Shown here: positions 1-11,521 of the stretch, piece after piece
Layout of the letters: every line of letters starts with the position of its first letter
How positions within the stretch are numbered: the stretch's first letter is position 1
DNA from: Rosellinia necatrix
Taxonomy: Eukaryota; Ascomycota; Sordariomycetes; Xylariales; Xylariaceae
NCBI GenBank assembly: GCA_021209875.1
Contig: JAGYVD010000003.1
Coordinates: forward strand, 1,240,001-1,304,000
Reading direction: 5' to 3'
DNA length: 64,000 nucleotides
Translations under genes and position numbers: made by a program
The notes under the pieces: generated by a model
Seen by the model: only the letters and a program-made list of their open reading frames with translations
The model's database searches: none
Told to the model about the DNA's origin: nothing

Positions 1-2147
1 TGGAGGAGCTGAGCACCTTGTCCAAGTCCGCGTGTAGCCTCGATAGGTTGACGCGGCTATTAGCGGCAAGTCATTCATTATGGGGGTAAACCCAGCCTTG
101 CTTTGAGTTATGGTGACCATCCCAACGCTGGGCTCCTTTTAATTGCTGTATAGAGCAGTGGATGGGTATATTCTGTTCACCATTGAAGACAACCCATGAT
201 TATGGTTAACCGCCATATCCACCAGGGCGGTACGGAGGCGGCAATGTGCGGCTGGACCAGGTTGGCGGCGCTCTCCCAGCCTTCTGGTTCTGTATTGTAG
301 CACTCCTTCTACCATTCTGCCATGGCATCATTATCCTACTTGAGTGATGGGGGGGATTTAGGGCACATTAGGGAGACTGCGATCGTAGGTGGCGCTGGGA
401 GTAACTCTGAGCTCTGCACGGCGAATAGCCTTGTTTCGGAGATACTTGAGTTCAAATGGCCAGTGACATTTCAAAATTTCTTGACACTGCGGCGATTAGG
501 TCGCACCCGAGTGGCACAGTACTTAATACCAACTTCATCGCTCTTTTTCACCAATAAGCGTTAGTAGCTCTGCTCCCAAGAAGCAAACTTGTAGTGTCAA
601 TATCCATCCACCTACATACCTACTTTCCTGCCTACCTACCTGCCAACCTGTCTATCTACTTACTTGGGTAGGTACCTACCCCAGAAGGTACCAGGAGAGA
701 GAGCAAGGTATAACCCACAGTGTTATATTATTACATGTCACGGTCGGCTTTATATGAACTAGGCCATCCTTTGTACAAAACTGCTATCTGGTCACTATAG
801 CACCAACCAAGCCTAGGTAAGTTGGCACTTGGATAGATTACATCTCTTTTAGGTGGAAGGTACTATTATATACTTAGTATCTGGCCCTCTTGCTACCTAG
901 GTTGGTGTGTGCCTAACATAATAAACTTAGAACATCATGATGGACCCTGTTACCTACCCTATTGGCTGACTGCCTCCCTACAGAACAGCTACAAGCAACC
1001 ACAAAATGCTTTCCCTTTGTTTCTGCAACTATTCAAGTGAGCCACCTGTTTTAGTGTAGGCAACATTAACGGCTCCCTTGGAGATAAGTCAGTCATCCTT
1101 ACACTTCCAACTGTGGTGCTATCCGATTGCGAAGTTGGAGAACCAGTTGGGAGACCATCTGATCAAGGCAATATAATCCAATTAAACTTACGAAAACAAT
1201 AATAAGGTGCTAAACTTGGTGGTTTGAAAATCACATAGGTGGTAAAAATACCCCTTATTGCTCTCCCAACCAACCTATTCCTCCAAACCCACTTCCCTAA
1301 CTGCTTAGGTTACCATACTCCATTTCACTGTGATTGAGCATTATAACGTACAGCTATTCGAACTATGTTTCTATGTGCCCTGAAGCTTGTATTATGCACA
1401 GACATCCACTAGTCATTTCTGAGTATGGCTACTGGGAGGGGAATGTGCATGAAAACAGCTTTACTGAGCTCCCGGGTTGAATGCCTCTCCTATCGCATGA
1501 TTAACCTGTGCCTAGGACATGATCTAGGTGCATTATCTAGCGTTTGGTGATTTTGTTCTCAAGTACACCAGGGGCACAAGCGGTACCTGTATTGAGGTTA
1601 CGTTGTCACAGTGTGGACTGGTGATGCTACTTACAAGTTCATCCAACGCAAGATACTCCCACTGCTCCATGCACATGATAAATTAGCTGCGGATGGCAGT
1701 AGATCGGAGGATCATCTAATACCAAGTCTGAAGCCATGAATAGACGCGTGTCTGTCTGTTGATGTGTAGATTTGGGACCATCTTGGTTGTGGAACGCTAG
1801 ATTGGGTCACATGGACGCTTTGCCGACTATTTTCTGACGCTTATTTCACTATTTGGTATCCTGCTCGCGAGTTGTGGCATGTATAAATACAGGCAGTTGT
1901 CCGTTATACAAGAAGATGACGGCTACATGTGCTACTAGGGTTTGCGGCTGGGGCTAACTCGTTGGCAGTTTTTACCTGCATGCGGATTGGTCTTGTAACA
2001 GGCAACGTATTATTCTAGACAAACCAGGGTTGCCATTGCATGACCCCAGGCCGCTGGTTCATCTCCGAGCCTCTGGTAGACGATGTAGGGCCTGCCGGGG
2101 GGTATGGCGGGGATGGGTAGGTAGATCAAGGTCTGTACTCGATTGTT
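1..2147. other. Intergenic, no gene supported
   Basis: No reading frame here has a recognisable protein or convincing codon usage. The stretch contains TAGG/CCTA-type short repeats, including a perfect 14-bp palindrome GGTAGGTACCTACC at 667-680 and loose CTACC runs at about 600-690. The rest is moderately AT-rich unique-looking sequence. It lies downstream of FIP1. Confidence 0.6.
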
Positions 2148-3363
2148 TTACCAGTTTCGTCTGCCACCACGGCCCCGACCACCGAAACCGCCACCACCAC
2201 GCCCCATGCCTTGGTCATAGCCAAAATTCTGGCCTTGACCGCCGGCTCCACCGCTATTGAAGCTCTGGCCCTGGGCGCCTTGTCCGGCAGCGCCGCCACC
2301 CCCCGTATTTTGCATGCCCGAGAACATGGCCGTCATGGCCGTGGGGTCCATCTGGCTGGGGTCCATGCCCGAGGCCATCATCTGCTGCATCATGGCTTGG
2401 AATTCCGGAGGGATGCCGTCCATACCGGGCATGGCAGGCATGGAGCCAGCTGCGCCTGCGCCTCCCATTCCAGGCATGCCACCCATCATCATCATCTGCA
2501 TCTCTTCCATCATCTTTTTGTTGTTCTGGGCGATGGCATCCTGATTATATTCGGCGCGGACACTCTCCTGCTTTGATGCATACAGGGCCCACGTGAACTC
2601 GTCAAAGCCGTAGTTGAAATAGTCGCTGAGGTCGGTACCAGGGTTTCTCCACGGCTTGTCATTCTCGGGGAGGTCTGGCGGCAGTGGCCGTTAGCGCTCG
2701 GTAGGTCAGAACTGAAGAAGGGGGGGAAGGGAGCAGACCTTGGTCTATGTTCACCTGAGTAATGGGCTTCCCAACGGGCTTGTAGACAGGGACAGCCTTG
2801 ACATCTATTGTCGAGGCAGAGACAGGTGGAAGTTCGGTGGTATGGACGCCCCTGGGAGGCTCCTCCTTCTTGATCGGGGGCTTGATCGAGGTGTCGGTCG
2901 ACGTCGACCGCTGTGGAATATTCCGGATATCACTGTAGCGCGACTGCCTGCGTTTATTCACCCACATGAGCGACGAGACGAAGAGACGAGACAAGACGAG
3001 ATGAGACGGGGGAGCGCAGGGAGGATGGGTAGTCTTACGTGGGGGGAGCGGCTTTGGTGCCGTCCTTGCGCTCGGTGATGATGTCTATGTCCTGAGGCAC
3101 GGGCGTTAGTCGAAGCCAATGAAGGGCGGTGATGGTGACGGTGAACAGCTGTGTACCGAGTCGGAATCTTCCATCTCAGCGCCTTCGTCTTCCTCCTCTC
3201 CTTCCTCTAGATCCTCATCCTGCCTCGGTGCAGTATGAGCCGCATTCGAGGCGGCATCGGCGGCAGCAGCGCCGGCACCACCAATAGATGCGTTTTCGGA
3301 GGGCTGTGCATTGGTAGCAGGCTCCTCGGGAGCATAGAAGTCGTCATCGTCGTCGATGTCCAT
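2148..3363 (-). CDS. FIP1: Pre-mRNA polyadenylation factor Fip1
   Basis: Fip1 is a subunit of the nuclear cleavage and polyadenylation factor and links poly(A) polymerase to the 3'-end processing complex. My model has four exons, 3157-3363, 3039-3091, 2739-2947 and 2148-2674, giving 331 residues. The N-terminus is acidic ([15 protein letters not shown], then a Glu/Asp-rich tract [13 protein letters not shown]). After the first intron the frame reads [11 protein letters not shown], and the last exon begins with the signature Fip1 motif around [20 protein letters not shown], followed by FTWALY, at about residues 160-190. The C-terminus is Met/Gly-rich ([14 protein letters not shown]) and ends in an RGG-like tail ([18 protein letters not shown]). 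Introns of 65, 91 and 64 nt all have GT-AG ends. Identification rests on the Fip1 motif plus the typical acidic N-terminus. The ATG at 3363 is the first in frame. Confidence 0.92.
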
Positions 3364-4783
3364 ATTGGCGAATTAACTACTAGGGGGCAGAGGTTGACCT
3401 GAGAAAATACTCTGTTGTTCAAGGGTGGAAATGGCTGGAATGCGATGTTCTCGGGGGGTTTACAGGTCGTCACCTAGCCAATGTAGGTCGTTACCAATGC
3501 TGTAATCTATTTACGTAGGTAGGTACCTAGGTAGGGTACCTAGTCTGTGTACCTTAGTCGATAAGCTTGATAGCTACACACAGGCAGCGCGACCAATTTG
3601 CACAACGCGCCGAGGCCAGACAAGGTTTATCACTTCTTGCCTGTATCTACCTACCTGGGTAGGGTATGTAGGTAGGTACACTAGTTACCTGATAGTGTAT
3701 GTAGATAGTGTACCTGAAGCGACGGATGAAGATATATGGGGCTTCCTGTCAGTGGGACGACGTGACACTGGGGAAGCACACTTAGACAAAAGGAAGCATC
3801 AGCACCAAAAGGTGGGGGCACCTTCCTTTAGCTCCGTCCGGGCCTTACGACCTGACTGGAGAACACGATTAGTGCCGTCGTACATACCTACGTACCTACC
3901 AAAGAGATAGGTAGGTGCCGTAACTACCTACCTACCTATCTAGATACATGTAAGTGGGTACCTACCTAGGCAGGAGGGTAGGTACCTAGGTAGCGCATAC
4001 GGTGGGCAGGTATGGTTCTCTTCTCGGGTACCTGACGCGCTGTACAGACGCTGTATGTACATCGATGGGTAGCTGCTGCTGCTGCTCTGACGTGACCCAC
4101 TCCGGCGTGACCCACCTTTTGGATTGAACCAGTCTCAGACCTTATCGAATGGAATCTCAATCTAGTACAGTTACCCAAACGCCTCCATCATCCCTTTGTT
4201 CATTTTTGTTTGCTGGTGATCCAGACATCGATGCTCAGGTATCTGCATCCAGCCAGTCGCACAGCTGTCCCGAGCTGTACGTAGTCATCCGTCCCTCGCC
4301 TCTCCCCTCACCTCTACCCCCGCCTGGGTACCCTGTGCCCTCTGCCCTGTGCCCTCTGCCCTCTGCCGCGTGCCATGGCCTTATTTCGGTCAGCCAGTGG
4401 CCCCGGAGGTCTGAGTATCAACACCTCCTCTGCCAATATGTTGTAGGTTCCAGTTGCCTCTCTTTGTACTCTGTGTACCCTCTCTCTCTGCACTCCCCCC
4501 CCCAAATCCCTGGTTCATTCCTCATACTGCACTTCTTCCTCGTACCACATTCCTCGCTTCTCGCGACGTCTTATTTCCTCATCTGCTCCCGCCCTTCCTC
4601 CATTCCAATTCCCATCTGATTCCCCGCGTCTCTTTTTTTTTCTCTCCCTCTCTGTCTCGTCCTTCACACACGCAAACACACACACACACACAGACATACA
4701 CACACGCGCGCCCTCTCCTTCCTGACACACATACGTGCCTACCCTGGGGTCGCTCGTGTCGTAATGCTCCTCGTACCGCCACC
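3364..4783. other. Divergent FIP1/NUP49 intergenic region
   Basis: About 1.4 kb separates two genes transcribed away from each other, so it should hold both promoters. It carries several clusters of GGTAGGTACC/CCTAGGTAG-type motifs (about 3510-3545, 3640-3690 and 3885-3995). Its right end, 4620-4740, is a CT-rich tract followed by a (CA)n microsatellite, probably in the 5' leader of the nucleoporin gene. Long open frames here are low-complexity and not recognisable. Confidence 0.55.
4670..4715. repeat. (CA)n microsatellite
   Basis: An imperfect CA dinucleotide run (acacgcaaacacacacacac type) lies about 70-110 bp upstream of the nucleoporin start codon. It is probably within the 5' UTR or core promoter. 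Confidence 0.8.
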
Positions 4784-6228
4784 ATGCCGCTCAAGAAATT
4801 AACAGAGGAACACGACGATGACAGTGGCTCAACCACTGCCCAGGCGCCTGCTGCTGGAGGCCTGTTCGGTCCGACTGCCCAGCCCGCAAACGCTTCTACG
4901 CCGAAACCCGGTAGTTTGTTCGGTTCCACGACTCCCGCTTCACAGCAACCGCAACAGACCGCTTCACTCTTCACATCTGCTGCGTCCGCACAACCTCAAC
5001 AGCAACAGCCCAACAGTTTGTTTGGCGCCGCCTCTCAGACCCAACCCCAACCGGCGGCTGCCCAAGGCACCAGCCTCTTCGGATCGGCTCCCCAGCCTCA
5101 GCCGCAGTCGCAGGCCGCGGGCGGGTTGTTCGGGAATACCAACACGAACACTCAGACAAACACAGGCGCTGCCAGTGGTTTAAGTCTATTTGGTGGTGCT
5201 ACTTCTACTCCCTCGCAGCCCACCAACAACGCTATGGGGGGCGGTTTACTAGGGCAGTCCACCCAACAGCGGCTTGGTGTCTTGTGAGTTTGTGAGTCCC
5301 GACCCATCCGCGCTTCTAGCCGCTAACCCACGGTCTTCGTAGTGGCAGTGTTGGCCAGCAGACTCAAACTCAGCCCAGCCTTTTTGGTCAGCAGCAGCAG
5401 CAGCAGCAACAACAACAACAGCAACCTGCCTTAGGCTTAGGTAGCGGCCTCGGCTTTGGCCTGACCATGGGTCAACCTAACGCTCAACCCACCGTCCCTG
5501 GCGTGCGCATCGATGTCACAAATCTCAAGGGCACGACGCGGTTTAATGATCTACAGGAAGACCTACAGAAGATCGTCGAGCAAGCCGATAATTTCATCGC
5601 GGAACAAGTGCGGAGAAAAGAAGAAGTCGACTCGTTCATGTCCGGTCACCGTGAGATGCTCGAGAGTATTCCAAATGATGTGACGTTTGTCACTAGAAAA
5701 TACGACGGTGCCCGCAACGCCTTGGAGTCAGCTGCGCAATCGATCGAAGCAGCCCGCCTCCTGGTCAACCAAGACGCCGACCACGCACGCCTAAGCTTCC
5801 GTGCTATAGATAATCTCAAATTGCCACAACAATATCATACTTCTGGATTTTGGTCGCCGAGACAACAGGCACCAGGGAATGCGAATGCCGAAACCGACGG
5901 ACAGGACCTTGTCGGCTTCTTTTCTAAAACGACCGATGAGATGGGAGAGCAGATGAAAAAATACGAGAGAAACCTAACGGAGATTGAACTTCATATGCAT
6001 GGAGTCTCCGATACTTTGGTTGAACAACTACAGCGGATGATGGCGACCAAGAACGGCACAGCTTCCGGGGCGGACGAGAAGATTCAAGAGCTGGTTGCCG
6101 TGTTGAGGGATTTTGAGCAGGGCATTCTCAAGGTGGCGGGCGATGTTGGGAGTGCCAGGGAAGGCATGACTCGGCTGCAATTGGGTGATTTCATGAACTA
6201 CGACCGTAGCACAAATGGCGTATATTAG
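4784..6228 (+). CDS. NUP49: FG-nucleoporin, Nup49 type
   Basis: This is a nuclear pore channel component with an FG-repeat N-terminus and a coiled-coil C-terminus. Two exons, 4784-5283 and 5343-6228, joined over a 59-nt intron (GTGAGT...TAG), give 461 residues. The splice recreates an FG repeat (GVFGSVG), which supports the junction. The first half contains many GLFG/SLFG units (GGLFGPT, GSLFGST, NSLFGAA, TSLFGSA, GGLFGNT) in Gln/Thr/Pro-rich spacers plus a polyglutamine run encoded at about 5393-5425. The second half, from VPGVRIDVTNLKGTTRFNDL onward, is charged and helical, with QADNFIAEQVRRKEE and FFSKTTDEMGEQMKKYERNL, resembling the Nup62-complex region of Nup49 (vertebrate Nup58/45). The context cgccaccATG favours 4784. 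Nup57 or Nsp1 are the alternatives; the length and C-terminal pattern fit Nup49 best. Confidence 0.82.
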
Positions 6229-7012
6229 TCTAGCGAGCATATGGTGGCGTACATGGTTTGGGTTTTGTACAGCGTATATATTCGGCGTGGGGAAAAAAGA
6301 AGAATGGTAAGGGGGACAAAACGACGCCGTATGGGTTTGCTCTCCCCCCCCCTCTACCATCGGATCGAGTAGGGGGTTCCGGGGCTTGATGTACGAATAT
6401 AATGGCATATGTCGGACAGGTGGCATGGTACTCAGAGCCGCCTACGGTGAGAGGAGGGGGGGGATTTCTACGGCAAGATTGGCGTTGTCCATGCATGTGT
6501 CTCAAGTAACCGACGCATTAGACCAATAGAGAACAGACGTAAATTTCAATGGCAATGGCTCGCGGCCACAGGCGATTCTAATGTGAAATTCGATGAATAG
6601 ATAGTTCAGTCGTCCAATGATCTGATTCGCCTCCCCCGAGTCCTAAGCTATTTGAGTGTGGCCCGTTGGGCTTTGACGTGCTCTATCTATCCCCTACCTT
6701 GTAGTCAAAAGAGGAGCGAAAAATGCGCTGGTTTGGAGAGCGCGAGGAAATGATGGGCTCCTGGTATCCACGACGCCATGACCCCTTCAGCAGGAGACGA
6801 TAAATGAACGATGAATCACGGATGGTTTAGACCCGAACGCCTTCCCAACCAAACCATCTGCTAGCGAATTTTGCCATATCCGACACATACAATAGGGATG
6901 TGTATCGACTTTCGGCCCCCCAACGCGGCAGCCCAGTGCGCCTCTTCCCCCATTATCCCCCCTCCCCTTCCCTCTCTCCTCTTTCCTCTCTCCTTTTCCT
7001 CCATCCACCTTT
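6229..7012. other. Convergent 3' region between two genes
   Basis: The nucleoporin and the polyQ gene converge here. The stretch should hold both 3' UTRs and terminators. It contains purine- and pyrimidine-rich patches (about 6340-6360 and 6950-7010), but nothing I recognise as a gene. Confidence 0.55.
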
Positions 7013-8056
7013 TTACCAAAGCAACACCCTCCAGCGCCAGCCGCTGAGGACCCTGAGGTCCTGCTCGTCGATGCGGTCGACGCCGTTCTCGACCTTGTCG
7101 ACGAGGCGCCGGAGGCGCTTGGAGACGGTGCGGGCGACGCGCAGGGCGACCTCGCTCTGGAACACGTAGAGGACGGCGAGGACGAAGGCGGCGACGGAGG
7201 CGACGCGGGACTTCCCCCGGCCGTGGCTGTGGACCGAGTCGAGGATGCGCGCGATCAGCGTCTTGCTCCGCCGGAAGGCGTGCTCCGTGTCGTTCGACGA
7301 CGCCTCGTGGTCCGCGTCCGTCGACCGCCGGAACATCCGGCGCAGGGCCGGGATCACGGCCGCGCTAAGGGGCTGGGGTTAACAAGACAAAAAAAAAAAA
7401 AAAACATACAACACCCCTTTCTCTTATGCCCGTTTCTGTGCGTTATCGAAGGTTGGGGGGATTCTCGTCTACTGTGAAAGGAAAAAGAAAGGGGCCGGGG
7501 GAAGGGGGAGGGAGGAAGATGTTGTGGGAATTGGTCTCACGATAGGACAAAGAGCACGTGATGGGATGGGATGGGATGGGACGGGAATGGAATAGAATGG
7601 AATGGAGAAAAATACAACGACCGGAGATGAGTCTGGGGGTTGTTGAATACACGATAAAAAAAAAAACTAAAAAAAACTCACGCGATGCCGCCAAACAACC
7701 ACTTCCGCCACCGGCTCTCCTCGGCCCTCCTGAGGATCCCGGCGACGTCGGCGCGCAGCGCGCGGAGGTCGCTGGCGGCGAGGCCGCCCTGGGCGCGCAG
7801 GCGGCCGTCGCTGGGGCCGGGCCCGTGGCCCTCCTGCTGCCGCCGCTGCAGCGCCGCGTACTCGCGCAGCGAGGCCTCGCAGGCCGTCCTGATGGCGCGC
7901 GTGTCGGCGTCGACGACGACGACGACGGGCGAGGGCGCCGTGACCGGTTGGTATTGTTGGTAGGGTGGTTGTTGTTGTTGTTGTTGTTGTTGTTGTTGCT
8001 GTGGTTGCTGTGGTGGTAGCGGGTAGGGTTGTTGCTCCGGTTGGTGGTAGTAGGGT

Positions 8057-8088
<32 letters not shown>

Positions 8089-8415
8089 TTGTTGTTGTTG
8101 TTGTTGGTATGGATCCTGCTGCTGATATGGATCTTGTCGTTGTTTTTGCTTCGGTTGCTTCGGTTGCTTCTGCGGCGGCGGCGGCGGCGGCTCTGGCTGC
8201 GGCTGCTGTTGTCGGTAGGGATCCGGTTGTTGATATGGATCTTGCCGTTGTTGCTGCTTCGGCTCTTTCTGTGGCGGTGACTGCTGCCTCTGTTCCTCTT
8301 GTTTCCTATAGTACTGCGGCTCGAAATGCGGGACATCTAGCGGTGGCGATGGCGGCGCTGGCGGCGGTGCCGTAGTGGTCGCCTGGAAGGCCGGCTTCGG
8401 TGCCTGATACTCCAT
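7013..8415 (-). CDS. Unrecognised polyQ protein with C-terminal membrane segment
   Basis: I do not recognise the family. The model is exon 1 (8415 down to 7682) joined to exon 2 (7364 down to 7013) across a 317-nt intron (GTGAGT donor, CTTAG acceptor), 361 residues. The N-terminal two thirds are Pro/Gln-rich, with DPYQQ-type motifs and two pure glutamine runs at about residues 100-155. A charged helical stretch follows (RAIRTACEASLREYAALQRR), then SRWRKWLFGGIA, a charged segment SSNDTEHAFRRSKTLIARIL, one hydrophobic helix at about residues 299-315 (starting VASVAAF), and a basic tail ending GWRWRVLLW. The design suggests a tail-region membrane anchor with a disordered cytosolic arm. The intron is long, so an extra exon is possible. 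In-frame coding character continues upstream of the ATG at 8415 to an AG near 8480 (GGQTEAVKLFPHTPGPKL), so a further 5' exon may exist. Confidence 0.65.
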
Positions 8416-10004
8416 GGCTCTTAGTTTGGGGCCGGGCGTGTGTGGGAAGAGCTTCACGGCCTCCGTCTGTCCGCCTGCGACGATGAGTTCGGGATGAGCG
8501 GTGTGTGGGTGGTGTGTGGGTGGTGTGTGGGTGAGATGGCCGATTAGCGAGGAAGTATTCGTTTTTGGGAGTAAGACGGAGAGAATACGAATTGTTTCCA
8601 CTCTGTGGGTATAATGTATAAAGAATGGTCGATATATACGGTCTCGTTAGGCCATCTATTTGGATGAGATTACACGCAGAAATGATGTCCCGTACGAAGA
8701 CACACACACACACATACACATACACACACAAAAAGCTCCGAGGAAAACCACGAGAGGTTGCATGACGACGCTGCCACCACACAACCGGACAGCTAGCTAG
8801 CTAGGCTAGGCTGTGTGGTGCCCAGGGACCTAATGCATGGTGATCAGGGGTGGCTTGGGCCGCGGGGTAAGGGAGCGGGCGAATCCGTTTCCTGACAACC
8901 CGACTTATTGAGATTTAATTGGAGTCTTGGTGGCCTTGGAGAAACCCGAGCTATTTAAAATGATGATAATACCACGTTCCCAGCTTTCACGGCCGTTGGC
9001 CTTCCCAGCCTCCCGCCACAATAATCCTAGCAGCCGTCTCATTTGACCGTACTCGGGTCCGTCGTGGCGTGAATAATACCACTCGCTTTACTTCGCTGGG
9101 ATCCAATATCCACTAGGACCGGAACTGCGCGAATCCCCAAGGGGATCAAGATGCTACCGCATTGCCGATTGGACCGGCCCGGGGTAGGTCGCCCCAAACC
9201 AATAATTGGTGATGCTCTACGAGGGGGTCGAATTTGCGGAAGCAAATGGGATTTGCGACAAACGCCTCTGTCGGTTGTAATTAGGGGGGTATGGCGTTCT
9301 CTTTATGAAGGGATGCGCATACGCACGCGTTTAAGAGTCAAAGGTATGATTTAGAGTGAGCGTGGCCTGTCTCTAGTTCTGTCCCTTGACACGTGACCTA
9401 ACAATACGGCGTATGGTCAAAAAAGGTCAGTGTAGTGCCAAAGAAGTATCCCTGAGGAATTCAATGACTGCAGGCTGTCCTCTTGCCTACAATAATTGAG
9501 CGGTTGTACGGCAAGGGGTCAGTACATGCTCGGAGTATGAACAGAACGACCCTTACTCATCACTAGAGTAGGTCGGGGTTTATAGGCGTTAATCAATTCG
9601 GCCAGTAGAAGGCGGTCTTGGGGAGAAGATAACCAGCTTGTGCGCCGGTGCGATGATATCTTGGGGGCTGATGGCCACGAGACTTGTTCTGTGTGGTAGG
9701 GTAGGCTGAGGCGAAGAATTTCACGAAGCAAGCGCACCTCAGCAAGAGGCAGGTTAGCTCCTGGATTGGGCCGCTTTCGAAAATCTGGATATCATTCGGG
9801 GGGAGGCGTTTGCAGAAGTAGGTATTCCCAGTTCATTCTACCGGCCGGCTTGCCGTCGGACGTACATATTGATGATCATTACTTTCTTATTCCTGTGGGC
9901 ATATCGAATGGTAGTGATGAGCATGTGCGTAATCTGCTTCATTCATAGTCGTACAGCCTGAGACAACAAATCAGTTGCTAGGGGGGTCGTTAATAATGAT
10001 TTGA
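8416..10004. other. Intergenic, no gene supported
   Basis: It contains an 11-bp GTGTGTGGGTG-type tandem repeat at about 8500-8533 and an (AC)n run at about 8698-8730, both close to the 5' end of the polyQ gene. The remainder has no recognisable coding sequence. Confidence 0.5.
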
Positions 10005-11521
10005 TCATAGAACTTCGATGCCAACCATCTCGCAAGGCCACCGAAGCCACAAGGCCAAGCTTGAGTCAAGGTAGCTACTGACAGCATGGACGAGCTGCTT
10101 TCCAGCACGGCCGACCATCCATAGGTCACGACATATGTCTAACGTTGCGCCATAATAGGCGAGGATAATTAACGCTTCCGGGCGACGCAGCACAAGAAGG
10201 TCAACCATCTTTTCGGAGATGAGAAGCGGCCACGCCAGTGTTACTAGACGACAAGTATTAGCTTCAGAGATCACTTGTCCTTCTACAGATAATAAGCCCC
10301 GACACGCCCGACATCCCAATTACTTTGTTGGCCATCCGATTGAAATGGTAGGTAGACAATGGAACGAGCGAGGCCGGATTGGGCGTGCTAGAAGGGGGCC
10401 ATCGAAGGCCGGGGCAGGGTCTAACCAGATGACCACGATCAGTTACCTACAGTACACGCAATGAACTAGCGTTGGTTCGCGAGGGTTATAACCGTCCAAA
10501 ATACATTGCAGTTGCTCAATGGCACGGCTGTAGGCCTCGATGGCCACCGGCGATAGACCCGGCGACTGGGCAATCAACTGGCGAAGGGCATTGCACTCGG
10601 AGCCCTGACCCTTGCTCGAATGCAGCATTTCGTACCATTGGAATAGGAACTGGAGCTCGGATTCTCTAAGCCGCAGCCAATGGTCATCGATCATAGCCCT
10701 CACGCCCCGTTGAAGGCCAAAGTAGTGGCCGAAGCGGATGAAGAAAGGCTCTGGCTCGAGGCCCAAGAGGGCAATATCAGCAAGACCGTGTATGCAGGTC
10801 AGGCTGGAAAAGAGGAAGAGAGCCACGCAGGTATCCTGACTGGGGTCTGAAGGGGCGGGGTTGAAGTTGGCCACAGCCCAAGTTTGCAGCTTTGTTGATT
10901 GGTCGGCGTAATAGCGAGCTCTCTCCGGGGAAACGGTGGTACTGATATGGCGGGCGGAAAATGCGAGAATGCCATGCATCAGGTAAGGGTTTGAGAAAGC
11001 GACCGAGGTGGCCGCCTGCTTAAGCTGCTGCGTAAATCCTACGTCTCTATCGATGAAGAGAAAGGTGCTCTGGGTGAAATGATGGAAGAGTTGCAAGTGC
11101 CCAATATCGACAAGGGGGCCACCCGTAGTTCGAGCCAACGGACTAGAAAGGGGTGGCGGTCCCTGTGATGCCTCCCCCCTATCTGTTGTTATGGCTGGTT
11201 GCTGTGGCGGCAGCGTGTTGTTGTTGTTGTTATTGTTGTTGTTGTCTGATGCTGTGCCTGTGGCTGAAGGCGGCTCTCCAGTCTGATGTTGGTGCGCAGA
11301 TCTATAGGTACACGTGCGATCCGAATTTCGGCAGTTTATACAGCTTGGACGCTGCTGATCACACTGCAGGAGTTGAAGAGGGTCTCTGTTAGCCGACGAG
11401 TTGGTGGTGAACGTTGGCTTGCACTTCTGACGAAAAGCCTGTAACTTGCCCTGATATGACGACGACGGCATTCTTCACACTTGGACCCCTTCCGTGTCTT
11501 CTTGTGCGATCGCCGTAGCAT
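10005..11521 (-). CDS. Zn(II)2Cys6 transcription factor, sterol-uptake-regulator-like
   Basis: This is a fungal nuclear DNA-binding regulator. Three exons, 11450-11521, 10451-11363 and 10005-10243, give 407 residues. The zinc cluster is complete only after splicing exons 1 and 2: C15-x2-C18-x6-C25-x6-C32-x2-C35-x6-C42, reading KCEECRRRHIRCDQQRPSC. Intron 1 (11364-11449) appears to be GC-AG: the donor AGG|GCAAGT matches consensus except for the C, and phase 0 joins the motif exactly. A linker with an Asn run follows (about 11215-11245), then the regulator body (LQLFHHFTQSTFLF; SNPYLMHGILAFSARH). The final exon supplies WPLLISEKMVDLLVLRRPEALIILAYYG and ends in WLRWPCEMVGIEVL, typical of this class (compare Upc2-like proteins). 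The second intron (10244-10450, 207 nt) is less certain; its donor could also be GTAACT. Target genes are unknown. Confidence 0.82.

Noticed and set aside
4149..4619. 156-codon plus-strand frame before the nucleoporin
   Set aside because: Ser/Pro/Leu-rich reading of a C/T-rich promoter; no known domain and it overlaps the leader.
7443..8336. Long minus-strand frame rich in Asn, Ser and Arg (297 codons)
   Set aside because: It is another frame of the Gln-coding repeat of the polyQ gene; composition is explained entirely by CAG/CAA repeats.
7558..8375. Plus-strand frames of Val, Leu or Ala runs
   Set aside because: Antisense reading of the same glutamine repeats; no real membrane protein.
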